Shown here in pieces: positions 10,745-24,220 of a stretch of DNA of 64,000 bases. The stretch is from Utricularia gibba (taxonomy: Eukaryota; Streptophyta; Magnoliopsida; Lamiales; Lentibulariaceae): assembly GCA_002189035.1 (NCBI GenBank), contig NEEC01000020.1, positions 1,860,001 to 1,924,000 on the forward strand, in the 5' to 3' direction. The translations under genes and the position numbers were made by a program. Every line of letters begins with the position of its first letter. Position 1 is the stretch's first letter. The notes beneath the pieces are model-generated. The model had not been told where the DNA came from and did not search any database. It saw nothing but the letters and a program-made list of their open reading frames with translations.

Positions 10745-11215
10745 AAAGGATCTGAACGTTTCATTGGAAAGTGCATTAACATAAATAAAACAGTAAAATA
10801 CGGCAATACAAAGTAGAAGAACTATAAAAGCCGGACAAGGCGGATTGCCCCACACTAGCACGTGCGCAATAATTCTTCCAAAGGGATCCTAATTGCCTCA
10901 GGTACACCTGCTACCATTTTTACTGACCAATAATCAATTTCGTCCCAAGTTAAAGAGTAACGAATCACACCAAAAGATGAGGTCAATACAATACTACAAG
11001 AACCACACCTGGAAGTCTGTAACCCAAAGTTAATTCAGCAGCTTTTTTAAATCCACCGGTGAAGATATAAACGAATAACTTGTAGAATCATTATACTCGC
11101 TGACCATCGATGAAGTGAGCTGATCAAACTTCTGTCGTTGTTTATTGTGTTGGATAAGGTGAAGCATTAGACTTAGATCAGCCCATCATGTGCTATATCA
11201 GCAGCAGCAAAAGAA
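10745..11215 (-). pseudogene. petB: Chloroplast-derived petB remnant
   Basis: Minus-strand translation follows plastid cytochrome b6 in order. It shows SLHRWSASIMIL (cf. SVHRWSASMM), [12 protein letters not shown] (cf. LTGGFKK..ELT), [16 protein letters not shown] (cf. FGVTGYSLPWDQIGYW), [26 protein letters not shown] and finally MLMHFPMKRSDP. Several frameshifts and stops separate these blocks. In the plastid this protein is the haem-binding b6 subunit of the cytochrome b6f complex. Here it is a dead nuclear copy (NUPT). Its upper boundary is uncertain; similarity becomes weak above about 11,180. Confidence 0.8.
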
Positions 11216-12239
11216 ATCTGTTGTTCCGAGCTCCTACCAATGGGGAACCTGAATAAACGATGTGGTCATGGTCCTATAGCCTCTATGTATGACTTTGACT
11301 TTTTTATTGCAACAGCTATGCGTATGTTGCGTCTGTTGAAAACCAGATGTTCTGCGCCGCAATGTAACAAGAAGAACAAACACAAAGGCATTTTAGCCTG
11401 CAATTGGGAAACATCCAGGGTCTCGATCACCTTCTAAACTATGGGAAAAATCCACTAGAACAATCCAAAATTACACAACAATGCACAATGAAATCAGTTT
11501 ATACATTGCATGATGTTAACAAATTAGACTTCACGTTTTTCTCCTACGTGATCTTGCTGTATCTTCATCTCAACTTCCACACTTGATCATGATCCACACC
11601 AGTCATCTATAAAGCATATAGAGATCAGCAGTGTTGTGAGTAGTGGGTGAACCATGTTTTTGCATCATGGCTTAACCGTCCACTCCACTATGGACCTCAA
11701 CTTGAACCGCTCACTCATGGCAGTTGCTGTCTATCCAACCCCTTGCCCAGCGTCATCTCCCATTGGGTTTTTGTCTTTAGTCGGTTAAGGTGTGAGCATT
11801 TTAAGTATTGCTAGTCTAAGTTTTTGTCTTATCTTGGTTCTTTGAAGGATTCTCTTGAGCACTTTGTTTATTCCGAGAATTGAGCCATTTTGTCATTTCT
11901 CTCAGCTCTGTCCAATTGATCCGAGAGACACATTTCTCAACATCAGCAACTTTAATCCTACATATTGAACATAGAAAAAACCTTTCATCACTGTAACAAG
12001 ATAGCATTAGAATATATCCATTTTTCATAGCTTATGACCATTATAATTACACATATATATGCCTTAAGAATGTGTCCGCATCATGTGATGAAATGATATG
12101 AATTCTTCCATGCTTTCTCTCCCTAAAATCATGTGTATGTATCAGAGCCAAATTGATTCTCTCTCATATAAAAAAGAAATTCAAACCACAACTTTTCCTA
12201 GGCTTGGCAATAATCTTCTTCCCTCCTAGTTTTCTTTGG
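11216..12239. other. No recognisable gene
   Basis: Short open frames at 11,240-11,437, 11,404-11,586 and 11,816-12,028 (-) show no domain I recognise. Base composition is moderate rather than extremely AT-rich. It may include flanking chloroplast DNA or retroelement leader sequence. Confidence 0.35.
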
Positions 12240-13000
12240 CTTCTAGGATTCAATGGAACAACTAGCTTTAACAGTGGCCAATCCTCAAGCACTAGAACCT
12301 CATTTTCCCTACTATATTCTCCTACGAGATCATGTGAATATGGTGCTAGTCTCACCTATTCTTTCTACGAATAAATACCTCACTTGGGCAAGGACTTTTA
12401 CCTTGCAGCTCCTAATTCGCAACAAACTTGTCTTTTTTTACTTTGCAAATCACACATGCAGAGAAGGAAAGCCCTAACTATGATAGCTATAGGCATTGTA
12501 ATGATCTCATTCTGTCATAGATCCACTAGTCAGCTAGTAAACTCATCCTTCCAATGTTCTTCTATAAGACCAGTGTGGAACATGTCTAGAAAGCCCTTGA
12601 ACAATGAATTAGGTCTACTGTACCAAGGGAAACTCATCATTGATGAGTATTTTGGGAAATTAACTAGCCTGTGGGTTGAAATTGATAGTTGTAGATTGCT
12701 AGTGTACTACAAGTAGTGTCTAAGGAAGGTTATGGCTCAAGCAAGAAAAGACAAGACCTACAAATTCATCAACTCTTTTAATGATCAATACAAAATGAGT
12801 AAGGAGTAATGTACCCATGAAAGAAACTTTTCCAATTTTAGATCAAGCCTTCAATGCTGCTAAATAGGCAGAAAAGCTAAAATACAATCCGTTGCTTCCA
12901 CTACCATCAGAGGCATCTATCCTCACCACAGCTTCCCTTCTTGCTACACAAATTATGGATATAGCAACCACACCCCTGAGGAATGATTGGATATGTAAAC
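12240..13000 (+). pseudogene. Second Copia gag remnant
   Basis: Broken frames contain LVSPILSTNKYLTWARTF, which matches the plant Copia gag N-terminus (usual VSPPLTGxNYxxWxRAM), followed by LLIRNKLVF (usual LxAKNKLGF). A later frame has LYQGKLIIDEYFGKLTSLW (usual L.QG..SV.EYY.KLK.LW) and KTYKFINSFNDQY (usual YxFLxGLNDxF). Stops and frameshifts separate them. No LTR pair was found. Confidence 0.7.
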
Positions 13001-15480
13001 TGTGGACTTAAAACACATTTCCAAGAGACTTGCCGTTTAGCAACAAAAGACACACAAGAGTTTAGAGAAGAAAATATTAAATTCAAAAGCGTAAGGGGGG
13101 ATTTGTTCCTCTTCCATCAGTGCAGCTAATAATGTCGTTACAAGGACCGAAGGAGTTGATAAGTCCTAAACAATTCACACTATACTTGGTTGTTAAACAG
13201 GGACGGTGGTTACATCAGATGCCACCCATAGTCACTTAAAAGCAAATGAAGAATGACGAATAAACTTAACACCTTTACACATTAGGCAAATGGTGCTTTC
13301 TTGGGTGAAACTTTTTTGGTAACCACAAAGGCGCACACACATCATATTCTTGCACTTGAGAGTGTTTAGATAATTGATTCTAGAGCAAATAAGCACATGT
13401 GCTCTAACTTAGTTAGCGTTCAATATATTAAAAACACTAATTGTTGTCTCAAGCAAACCCATCTACATAAAACAATACTAGTCAGATTTCCATATCAAAT
13501 AAAAAGTTTGAAGCTTATTAGTCTTCCATTCAACCTTCTATAAATCTAGGAAAGCAAAAAGTTGAGACATATTATTTACAGTGGCAATTCCAAACAACCA
13601 AGTTAGCTCAATCGTCTTTCTGTTGATTTTGAGGGGCCTCTTGAATCTTCTACTAACACATTTTTTCCTTTAATTCATTTTTTTGTTTATAATTTTTTTG
13701 AATTGATAGTCATTTTATTGTTGAGACCATGTAAACTTATTTAAAACCTTATATTCAGAATAAAAACTGAGATGATTTTATGCAATAAAGTTTTCAAAAA
13801 TTATACCAAAGATTCTTGAGTAAGTATACAAAAGCTTTCAAAATAATAAATAAGATCGTTTCAATAAGAAATTTATATTTTTGAATTTCCCGAAATGAAC
13901 TTATTAACAAACAATACCAAAATGAAAAGACAAGTTTTCAAATGATACTATATAGCGACTTTGGATTAAAGTTCCATTATGCAGAAGCTTGGTCATGCAA
14001 ATGTGTGTATGTATGCAAACCTCAATAAATAACTATTTCAATGTACTGACACTCATTTAGTAATAAAAGAAGTATATAGAACAATCAATATCATTCCAAT
14101 GAAAAACCATCTAGGGAAGGGACTACATAAAACATGAAATATTTAACACATACGAATTTATTAGCTATTTGATCATTTATGGTTGTGCCCACTCATTCTC
14201 AGTGTCCTCAGTCTGGCAACTTTAGAAACTGAAGATATGAGATCCGTTTATCCTTAACCTTGGAAAATAGGTAAAAGAGAGTCACCCTCTTCACCAACCT
14301 CACTAGATTTCATCCCCTCAAACTTTTACTTCATATCCTCAACCTCGAACCATCTGGCTATCACTCCATAAAAGGTGGCTCACAGCATACTTGATATAAA
14401 GAAGTGTGCATTCGCAACTTCTTCAAAGGCTTCTAAATCAATCATAGAATTCTACAGTGGAAATCACTTAAAAAAAAAAAGCAACAGGAGAGTTATGTGG
14501 AAAATCTTGTTTTTAGAAACTTTTCGTTGTTCAAAAATTATGAAACATATACCATTGAAAGTTAAGGATTAGAGCTTTCTATACAATCAAACAGCATCAG
14601 AATCCAATCATCCAATTATAAGTTATGAATTTTCTTTTAAAGTAGACCTAGAAACACAGTTCCTAGATGAACCGAACTTCCAAATAGTTTTCATAAAAAT
14701 ACTATAACTTTCTACTCCAAGATCCAAACCGAGAAAAGCTTTTTTGAATAAGAAACTTAACTCAAGGATCTAAAACATTCATTGTTCATGACATAACGAA
14801 ATTCGTAGTAAATAAGCACAGAAAAGCCATAGAACGAAAAGGCATTGACATAATTGCAGAATTAAATAGAAAACATAGAGCAGAATCTCAAAATCCATCA
14901 TCCTGTTTACAGTATACCAAATTCTATCGTTCCAAATCTGAAACCTTCTACTATATCTCTACCTTGCTCCTGCAAAAATTTAGGATTTTAGGACACTCAA
15001 TCAACTCACCACAAATTTATTTCCATAACCATGGAGATTGCTCACTCTTTTCGTCTAACTTGCTGTTCGTGAGTCTTTTTGGGTTTTGGAGCTTACAAGA
15101 GCTTCAAAGCTTCATTTTCATCCTTATATCATTTCAAGTGATCCTTATCCTCAAGTCATGGTATCTTGACCCTATTTAACCCCCTTGAGCAATGCGATCG
15201 ACTCAAAAGGTGGGTACCATATTGCTGCTATCATTTTCACCTATTTTCCATTTTCTTGTTCTTTCATTATTTGTCTAAATTCCGGATGAAACATTGATGT
15301 CTCACATTTCTTGTAAATTTTATGGGGTCTTATATATACGGCTTTTGGGAAACCATCTCAACAACCAAGAGATTCTCTCTAGAAGCATGGGGACTTGGTG
15401 ATGCCATAAATTCAATCAAGATATTAAAAAATTTTCCAGCTTTTTAGTTCAATTTGGGGTAGTTCTCAGAAAAAAAATAG
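13001..15480. other. AT-rich region, probable decayed LTR sequence
   Basis: No gene recognised. Phrases at 14,935-15,020 (CTTCTACTATATCTCTACC, CTCCTGCAAAAATTTAGGAT) resemble 25,100-25,150 (CTTCCACTACTTCTCTGG, CTCCTACAAAGTTTCATGAT). The two places therefore probably share one diverged repeat family. Ends were not found. Confidence 0.4.
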
Positions 15481-15491
15481 CGAAAAATATC

Positions 15492-16042
15492 TTAGAACAA
15501 TGTTTTCACACGAAGCCAAATGTATCTAAAGATGTAGAGTAAAGAAAATGAAGCATGCACAAAAGTAAACAAACATCTTGTACTACTCCGAATAACACCA
15601 TCAGATTTCAAAGTCGCACAATGTAATTCAAAAATTTCACCCAATTGACCACGTCTAGAAAATATTTTCACAATAGCCAGATCGCTATAACCATTGAGTT
15701 CCTCGCTGGAACTCAACGGTTCCATCTACCTATTCAACACTGTATCTCAATTCTGCCCTTCTAAAGGGAACACCATGTAAAAATATCATCACTGTCAACT
15801 ACAGTTGGTATATGACGTACAAAGAGCTCACGCCCTTTATTATCTGTCAAAATAAGATGGCCCAAACACACAAATGGTATTCCATCTCTACCATCCATTG
15901 GTCCTACTATGAGTGATCCTCCTTTTATCGGATTTCTACCCAATAAGAGTAGTATGATTTCAATTTTTTCCATAAAGCAATCCTTTGCATAGATGTTGCA
16001 GCGGTTAAACATTGAAGTGAAATAGAAAGCTAATATGCCCAT
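15492..16042 (-). other. Two unidentified open frames
   Basis: Two minus-strand frames lie in tandem: 15,761-16,042 (93 residues, containing GRNPIKGGSLIVG, GRDGIPFVCLGHLILTD and RHIPTVVDSDDIF) and 15,492-15,725 (77 residues, containing [15 protein letters not shown]). The residue composition looks protein-like rather than random, but I do not recognise a family. No start context or promoter is evident. They may be exons of a gene fragment or part of a mobile element. Confidence 0.25.
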
Positions 16043-16839
16043 CGTATCTGTTCTTGGAAACCATTAAAATTAGACGGGTCATTTAGACATATCACTAGCC
16101 ATGTCAACATGGCTAAAGACAATAAATAGCACACGATCAAGTCTTATGGAGATCTCATAAATGAAAATTTGTAATACTGTTGCAAAAGAAAATAAATCTA
16201 CATATCAAATAAATTTATAATATATAATCGTCACAAAATATAAATTCAACACATAATTTTTAATATTGTTGCAATATATTTTTCGAGTTGTGAAATTCAA
16301 AATAAATTGTACTCTTAATTCAAAGTCAAAATAACAACAGAACACAAGTTCAATAAGTAAAAACAAATCACAATGCAGAAAGTAACAAATATTGATTCTA
16401 TGCATAAAATAATACTAAGATGCCTTAAGGTAATTCAAGTAATATCGTACTCCAGTTCCTAATAGAATCTTTAATATTGATATATTTACACTTGAAACAA
16501 ACAATCTAAGTCTACTCAGGTTATTGATATACAAGATATATAAAACTAGCTCTAACAACTTATCATTTTCTCCCTTAGGTCTACGAAAAAAATGTTAGAA
16601 ATGAACAGATAATATATGCAATTGTTGATTGTCTAGTAAACCCTAAACCACATCATCCTTACAAAACCTTTAGATATCTATAAAATCTAATCACTCATAA
16701 TGAAAAGTAGAATCATTACTTCATAAATTAAAATAAAAGCATGTTCATGATCACAAATTCGAAAGTAGAATAATAATTATAAAACATTCACAATGAAATT
16801 TTGACTAATCAGCATGTCATTGAATTTAAGGCAAAGGGA
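16043..16839. other. AT-rich, no gene seen
   Basis: Low-complexity AT-rich sequence. The 66-residue minus-strand frame at 16,205-16,405 is dominated by Tyr, Phe and Ile from AT-rich codons and is judged to be chance. Confidence 0.5.
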
Positions 16840-17418
16840 ATGAAATCTGAATTGCTTGTTGATCCTTTCATGCGCTATGTTCATATATTGGTCACTACAA
16901 CCATCTTTGGTAGAAATGTTGGATTTAATGCTCTTTACAAACATGAATTATTTGTGTTGTGGTGTATTATGAAAAAATGAACTTTGAACTTAGGTGTCAT
17001 GCCTGCTGAACAAATGAATAGAGATTTTTGGTGTACGAAAATTTAGCATTTAATTTTTGGTCATATTATTACGCATCTGGTTCATATCCTCTGGCATGAA
17101 AAACTGTCTGAACTTGAATTCTTCCATGTTGAGACTAAGATAGTACCCCTGGATGTATATTCTCTGAAAGTTGTTGGACTAATCAAAGCCCAAGGAAGTG
17201 AGTTTGTTTTCAAATCTTTGGCAGGGCTGGAAGGAAGCATTATCCCAACGAAGAAGAAGGAAGACATTCTTGCTCCATCTACCTCAACTCCAGCCCAAGG
17301 AGAAAAACACTACTGCTGCCCAGAAATATTAGAAGTGATGAGTGATAAAATTTTAGACTGGATTCAGGTGATTACAGAGTTGAAACAGGGAGTGATCGAC
17401 GCCTCCCTGAACAAGTAA
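16840..17418 (+). pseudogene. Athila-type retrotransposon ORF remnant
   Basis: A frame with two internal stops (near 16,978 and 17,044) contains FNALYKHELFVLWCIMKK, LNLGVMPAEQM and HLIFGHIITHLVHIL. It ends in an open part with LKVVGLIKAQGSEFVFKSL. The pattern of a leucine/tryptophan block, then NxG, then a G.IIT.L block resembles the 'putative plant transposon protein' region found in Athila-like Gypsy elements (PF20167-like). A partial Gypsy LTR lies downstream in the same orientation. The assignment is by pattern only. Confidence 0.5.
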
Positions 17419-17984
17419 TCTGCTGCTAGAATGATTTAGTATAGTAGGTTTTTATTTTTATTTTTATTTTTTTTTCATTTTTAGGATCCTGTTTACTTCA
17501 AGAAAGAGTGGTATTTATTAGTTTAACTCTAGACTTAAAGTCATGTTTAATATAGTTTTTGTTTGGTAGCAGCAAACTGTTTCTGATAGCTATGTGATTT
17601 AACATTACAGTTGCTAGATGAATTCTGTTGCATGAGCTTTGTAGACCTTTCTGATACCCGTGATCATGTTTTTATCTCTTTATTTTATGAGAGCATGCGT
17701 ATGACTAGAGGAATCTAAGGAGTGTGATCTAGGTTGTCTTTTTTTATATCAGTTGCTGAACTTCATAGTCAATGTGGAACTGGTTGCCAACCACGAAAAA
17801 AAGCAAAAAGTTGAATAAAGGATCGAAAAAAAAGAGAGAAAAAAAAGAAAAAAAAAACATGAAACCCAAATCCTAAAAAGCAGCACATATCAAAAAAGCA
17901 TGTGCGAACTTAATAAGTAGTGGAAGGGTGAGTAGGGATAGACTAATCCGGAAGAGTATGAAGGAGCCTGGTGTTATAAGAGAG

Positions 17985-18704
17985 TAGCTAGAACTTTAGG
18001 GATGTCTTAAGGTGAAGCATGGTGGTGTGGACCTAGGATTCATGATATAATTCATCATTGTTTCTTAACTCTTATTTCTATCATTCCATGGATAGACCTA
18101 AAGAGGGGAACAAGTAGTTTCGCAACTGAGATACTTAATTTAGACATAGACCAACAAATCAAAACGGGAGCAGTAGGTGTTAGTCCGGGTAGAACCAATA
18201 GAACCGGGTAGACCTAATTCTATATGCTTTGCATGCAGGTAGACCTAATTGCAATGTTGGTAATGATATTGGGGACTCGCTTAGCCGAAAATGTGATGAA
18301 TGATCTGGATAGATTTAGGTTATTTGAAGTTGTGAGTGCAGGAACATGGTAAATTAAATTAGGCACCTTAGTACCGCACCACGTGTGGACCATTAAAGCA
18401 TTTTAGTATTACTCTGAGTTAGAACCAGTATTTGTTATCTTTAGTGTTGAGACCTGATACTGTTTACTAATCTTGTTTACTGAACTTATTTAACACTATT
18501 GGTCCAAGCTTAGCCTAAGACTCACTGTTATTTCGAATTATGCATCTACTGAAATACTTAGCAAGCACAAGCTCCTTGTGATCGACCCTGACATTCACTA
18601 TACAAGTTTTCTAAATTTGTATTTTGTGTAGATTAGGGTTTATAAATTTATTTGATATTGATTTCTATTTTCATTGCAACGATATTAGGAATTTCCGTTT
18701 ATCA
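17985..18704 (+). mobile_element. Partial Gypsy LTR, copy C
   Basis: The sequence from AGGGATGTCTTAAGGTGAAG to CCGTTTATCA aligns with the 3' half of LTR A (about 3,770-4,468) and LTR B. It shares the repeated GTAGACCTA/GTAGATCTA motifs. The 5' half, including the hairpin, is missing. A purine-rich tract (17,823-17,860) lies upstream. The LTR is followed by Gypsy RT sequence in the opposite orientation, so the locus is rearranged. Confidence 0.75.
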
Positions 18705-18729
18705 TTCACCACCTAGCTTCTGATGTTTA

Positions 18730-19340
18730 ACTTTCACTTTATGCTACCATCATTCTCTTCTACACGCCTTGCAATATCTAGCTTCATAGCAGACCACCAC
18801 CAGTGCTCTTTTAAGGTCACACCTGGTGAATTTTGTATAGAAGTGCTCATTCATCAGGTTCAACACCATTCTAAAATATTTGGTATGAGTTTCCTCATGA
18901 AGGAAGTAATCCAGCATGTCATCTATGAAACCACAACAAAGTTGTCCATTAATGGTAGAAAAAATCGATTCATTAGATCCATAAAAATCACAAGTGCATT
19001 TGATGGTAGGGTGTCAAATTACATTCTAAATGTCCATACCTGGTCCTAAATGCAGTATTAGGTGTATCTTCTAGCTTGATGTTATCTTAACCTCAAGTCC
19101 AACTTAGAAAACATCCTTGCTCCTTGCAACTAATCAAATAAATCATCTATGCTTGGAAGAGGGTATTTATTCTTGATTGTAAGCTTGTTAAAAGCACTAT
19201 AATCTAGCTCTGAGCCTTTCAGAACAATTCTGAACAACATGACCTAGTTGCTGCCATTTTGGTTGATAAGAAGACTAAAACACCTCTTGCTAGCTTGCTG
19301 CCCATTTGGTTGATATGAACCTCCTCACTTATTCCCAACT
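18730..19340 (-). pseudogene. Second Gypsy reverse transcriptase remnant
   Basis: Minus-strand frames contain [19 protein letters not shown] (very close to the consensus NKVTIKNRYPLPRIDDLFD), LQGARMFSKLDLR, then FMDLMNRFF-like text and MNRFFLPLMDNFVVV (usual MN.VF...LD.FVVVFIDD). Stops and frame changes are frequent. The block is part of a Ty3/Gypsy pol gene, the enzyme copying element RNA to DNA. Confidence 0.8.
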
Positions 19341-21289
19341 TGCTCTTTCCTATTCAGTCAAGTTCCACACTCATTCTAGTAGTCATAAGCTCATTAAACC
19401 TACATAGCTTCTATCATACTAAGGTCATAACCTGACACGTGCTCATCCTCATCAACCATGCACATCTAGGTATACCTAGAATATTCTTAGAACTTCTCTA
19501 AGTACTGCATCACAATTAGATTCTTTGATTAAATCTCAGAAATTAAACTTTCCTCCTATTTAGTTCTCTTGGAAAGAAATTATCCAAGAAAGCTTCTCTA
19601 AATCAATCCATGAAATTATGTTACCATCTAGCACATTATCTACCGCATTCTTAGCTAGCTGCATTTCCTTCCAGCCAATTGTTGATATTTATTTGTTGGA
19701 TTAAACTGTTTTTTTTTTATCTATGTATAAAGCTAATGAACTTGAAACAAGGAATGCATGATGTGTTCACCTGGACACATCTAAATCAGGTCAAAGTGGG
19801 GGAGCCTATGGTTCTCCGGCTTAGAAGAAATCCACTTTCACTTCTCAATACACCCGTGGATCTTGATCAATACAGATCAACATAATGTTCATAAGCAACA
19901 TGAACATTTAATAATACAATAACACCTTCAGAGATAACAACCAATAAAAGGCAAATCAATCACTTCACTGTTTAGCCATAAGATCAGCAAAACTCACCAT
20001 CGGATCATGATCCCCTTAAAGCCATTATGTCCAGCCTTGTCTCCTTAAAAGCTTCAAATGGTGCTTTATGATTGAAACTTATCTTATCCTCTAATCTTCT
20101 TGACATATTTAATTATGAGCTTTTTACAAATTCAGCTTGTACTTGGACTTATAATTTAAATTGCAGCCCAATAATAATATAATCATATGTAGTCCAACAC
20201 CAATGTACAACTAGGGTTGTTTTCATCTACTCATGGCATTCCGACTCAAAATTTTCCTCCAAGCTTCCTCAAAAAAAAACCTTAGATTTCAACCTTTTTC
20301 AAGACCTTATTGTAGCTCCTCAGAGTTCCATCAAATCTGTTCCTACTAGTCGCATCTCCCTAGATAGCATCAATACCTTCCCCAGCTACACAACCACGTA
20401 TATTCGCCCTTTTCTGTACTAGATGCATCTCTCTGGATAGTGTCAGTTGCATTAATATATTTGCACTACTACAATTAGGGGTGAGCAACTAAGGGTTCAG
20501 ATTGATTATCGAAGGAATACTGAATTACCTATTACCAAATACACATAAAAATAAATAAACAAATCTCATACCAATATTATGTTATATTGATCCTAAGATA
20601 CTGAATACGCATAAAAATATTGGTAATATTTCTACCAGCTATATAACCTTTATTTGAAGAATAAAATTTTATTGAATCTTAAAAAATCAAATTATACCAT
20701 ATAGATAACATTATCAAATAATTGACATTGCTCATAAATTCTAAAATAGTTAGAAATGCAATGGTTAGTTGAAAATAATTAAAAACTACAACAAATACAA
20801 AACAAGAGTGAGTTCAGCACATATATTAACTCTACTTTGTAATCCTCATGATTAAGTTTCATTCTCGAAGAACTATGCATTATACCAGCTATTATCATTG
20901 TTGAAAAAATTTTCTTACATGCAATATGGGCGCATAAAACTCAAAAAAAAAAAGAAGAATACATGAGAAGAACTAGAAAATCATTACTAGCATGATTATA
21001 TCATTTAATAACCATACATCATTAGCATATCAAATAACCAATCAAATTTTAGTATCCAAAAACAAATACCCTCGAAACTGGCACGGAAAGCATCCCTTCC
21101 ATATGACAAGTTTATTCTATATTATTTATATCAAAAGTATCAAAACAAAAAAGGCATAATTATGAAAAAGTATTAAAATGATAAAGGAATGCAGTTTTTT
21201 GCAATTCTTCCATGATATTTGCAATTGGATATTTGTTCAACTACAACGTGAGATTGGTGATCACCACGATGAACCTACTCATGCAATTT
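19341..21289. other. No gene recognised; possible hAT flank
   Basis: Decayed sequence with no domain. TAGGGGTGAGCAAC at 20,476-20,489 resembles the TAGGGGTG ends of plant hAT elements and lies outside the transposase remnant, but a convincing partner end and target duplication were not found. Confidence 0.35.
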
Positions 21290-23080
21290 ATTAATCATTG
21301 ACTAGGAAGGGATAAAAATATGAATTCTTATTAGTGTTAAATATAGACTCAAAGACATCTGTTGGTATTAAAATACCTAAGATATCAGGAGCCATTTGAC
21401 AAAGAATAGGAAATTGAATGTCATTAAGTTTACAGCATGAGAGAATAATGGACTTCGAGTCATTTATCTCTTCTTTATCATTAACCAAATATTTATTTAA
21501 TTCTGATTCATCTGCCGTATCATTTCCTCCTATTGTTTGTCTTTCAATATATCCAAACTTTAAAGTAACCCCAACTCACTTTCCACAATAGTAGATTTGG
21601 AATTTGAAAATCTTCCTGTAGTATTCTTGAATCATTGTTAGTTGCATGAATGTCATTTTTGTTGGCCTGTATCTTATAACACTCATTGAATATAGAAACC
21701 ATGTATTTCTCACTCCTAGTATCATATTTTTTTTTCTTGAGAAACATATATTTCATCGAAACACAAGTCGCCATGTTCCAACTTATGTCGAGGGTTAAAA
21801 ATAACCACTAGAAAAATCAACTTATTCATCTTAATCATCATCCCCAATATTTTTGATACTTCATCCTAATCTCTATAGACACTGCTACCAAATAAATATC
21901 ATTTTCTAATTCTTAACATTTATAAAAAAATATCATCCAAGCTAGCAATTTCATGAAAAAAAAATTGAAGCAGCAAACTTTAAACCAAAAATTCTCAAAG
22001 TCAATTCATAGAAGAGTCTATAATGCACCACAAGTTTGGCTACATTATCCCAATTACCCTTCTAGGGAATTAGGGAGATGTTATTTCCATCTTCAAGCTC
22101 CCTAAAACTAGTGTCTTCCTCTTCATGCATTTCAAATGCAGTCCCAAATTTCAAAGCACATTATGAAATTAAGTTGAGTTTCATCGCATTCGTACATCCA
22201 CAATCAAGGAGCATTTAGACTCTATTTTTGTCGATCAATTCACTCCTTAAATTTTAATAGCCTATGAGAGGATTCTCTAATATAAGCAACTTATGCACTA
22301 ACTCTCTTAACTAAAATTGAAACAAATTTCATAACATCTTTGACTATTGAGTTGATAATATGTGCTACACACCGTATATGTAGTAAATTAAGTTCATCAC
22401 ACTTTCTTCCTTATCTTGATACCTTTCTTGGGGATTTCCTACATGTCCTTAGAACTAGCAATTTTACCAATTTCCTCACCCTTATGTAGTGAAATTGGAG
22501 AGAAACTCATTAGTTTCCGATGCGGGGTCAAATCTCATCAATATATTATGTTGTTAAACATACATAGTTGACATTTTAATAAGAAGTCCAACAATTAGTG
22601 GTAAGACTAAGATTAACACTTTGGTTAGATTTTGTTGAAACCAATTTCAATTTTTCCTTCTCACTACAAAAAAAATCGTACACATCGTGCTACATAGTCC
22701 AACGTCAGTGGAACTTTACACCTCAGATGAACAATACTCATAAAATGCTTAAATTTGCTCCTAGTATCAAATTTAAATGGAAGTTCAGCCATGATAAGAA
22801 GTTCAACTAAGGCTGTTCTTACCATTTCTTGATCACACCTCAAAGTAGTGTGCACTGGCTTTTCCAACCAAAAACTCTATTTCACATTGAATTAGCTCTA
22901 ATGTACACATGAATTGCATTGGGCTGTAAGTTCACCATTTTCATCGTGTATTCTATCACAATTGGGCCAAAAAGATGATGTTGGAGGTAACCTATTACCT
23001 TTTTTTTTACCTCCATAGATGTTGAAGTAGACACCGTAGAAGACAATGGCACAAGAATTCTCAATTCACAAGCCATGTGG
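21290..23080 (-). pseudogene. hAT transposase pseudogene
   Basis: Minus-strand blocks occur in hAT order. The frame at 22,664-22,867 has VELLIMAELPFKFDTRSKF and FKHFMSIVHLRCKVP (usual IIxDELPFRFVEHEGF..FM....P.F..P). Near 22,300-22,390 LHIRCVAHIINSIVKDVM matches fHvRCaaHilNLivqdgl. About 22,050-22,290 contains VAYIRESSHRLLKFKE and a WNSTY-like region. The frame at 21,291-21,488 has FPILCQMAPDILGI and DVFESIFNT, the C-terminal dimerisation region (usual FPxLSxMARDILAIP.STVASESAFS). Frameshifts and stops separate the blocks. An active hAT transposase cuts and pastes DNA; this copy cannot. Confidence 0.8.
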
Positions 23081-23458
23081 TGTGAAATCTACAACATAAA
23101 CGAAACAAGGTTGAAATTTACGAATTCCATAGATAACAAATGCAAAATTATGTAATCTCAATAAAAACAAAAAAGTCAAGCAAATTGCAACATTTACTTG
23201 AAATTCTGAAATAAAAATCTAGGAATACAATAAACATGTTAGTCAGATTTGTAAAATTGATAATTTTATTATCAAATTAAACAACCTTGCAATATTTACC
23301 TTTCAATGCAAAAAAAAAATAAATTGAATAAAAAATACAATAAAAATCCCCAAAAGATTCCCAAAATTGTAAAAAACAAACTCTGAAGAATTGATGCATG
23401 ATCTCGACTCCCACCACATTAGAAGAATGGAAGAAGTGGGAAAAACGGAAACATTATT

Positions 23459-24220
23459 TGTCACAACCCACTTTTTGGATTTGGAGAAAATGAGTCATAA
23501 CCACTCAATTCTATTAAATACTAGAACTCAATATGTCTTTTCCAACTTGATCCATTAATGCTAAAATAGAATTATATGTAAATGAAGATGTAATGTAGCT
23601 AACCTACGCATAAAAGCTCTATTATAGCACTTGCATCTAAAATGGTTTGTAATAGCATAGCTCCAAAATATAACATCCATTGTACATACATATTCGCACT
23701 ACGATCTCTGGAGAATTTAGGAAGACTCATATAAGATAAGCCACACCTAGCAAACAACCTACACTACTAAGCAAACATCCATATAACCCGGAAAACGTGA
23801 TTGATCACCATACTTCTATTGGCTCCATTAATTCCCTAAAAAAATAAAAATGTAGTCATGTTTTTGAGTTTTAAAACAATTTAAAATCACAAAAATATAA
23901 TAAGAAATAATATAAAGAGTTTATATAAACAACGTGAAAACATATTGTAAATCTCCATAAACTATCTTTTCTCACTTCTCATAGTCTTTGGACCTTGACA
24001 ATGCTATTAGATCATAATAGGTGAGATATAAGGTGTTCTTGCATATGATTTAGCAGTTAGAAGAGCCATCACTAATTATGAAACCACAAACTCAAGCTAT
24101 GCATGACATATGATACCATTCTTACTTCAACTTTATACTTAGTGGCCCACTTATACATGGTACTTCAAACATATCTCACATATTAGACGTAGTGCCCGAT
24201 TGCTGGATGCATGCATCCAT
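23459..24220 (+). repeat. LTR-like repeat, arm 1
   Basis: The segment begins TGTCACAACCCACTTT. It aligns with the reverse complement of 27,300-28,025 over at least 700 bases at roughly 70-75 percent by eye. Shared blocks include AAAATGAGTC, TAGAACT, TGTCTTT and AGAGCCATC. TGTCACGACCC-type starts are common in plant Gypsy LTRs. No internal domains are recognised. Confidence 0.6.
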
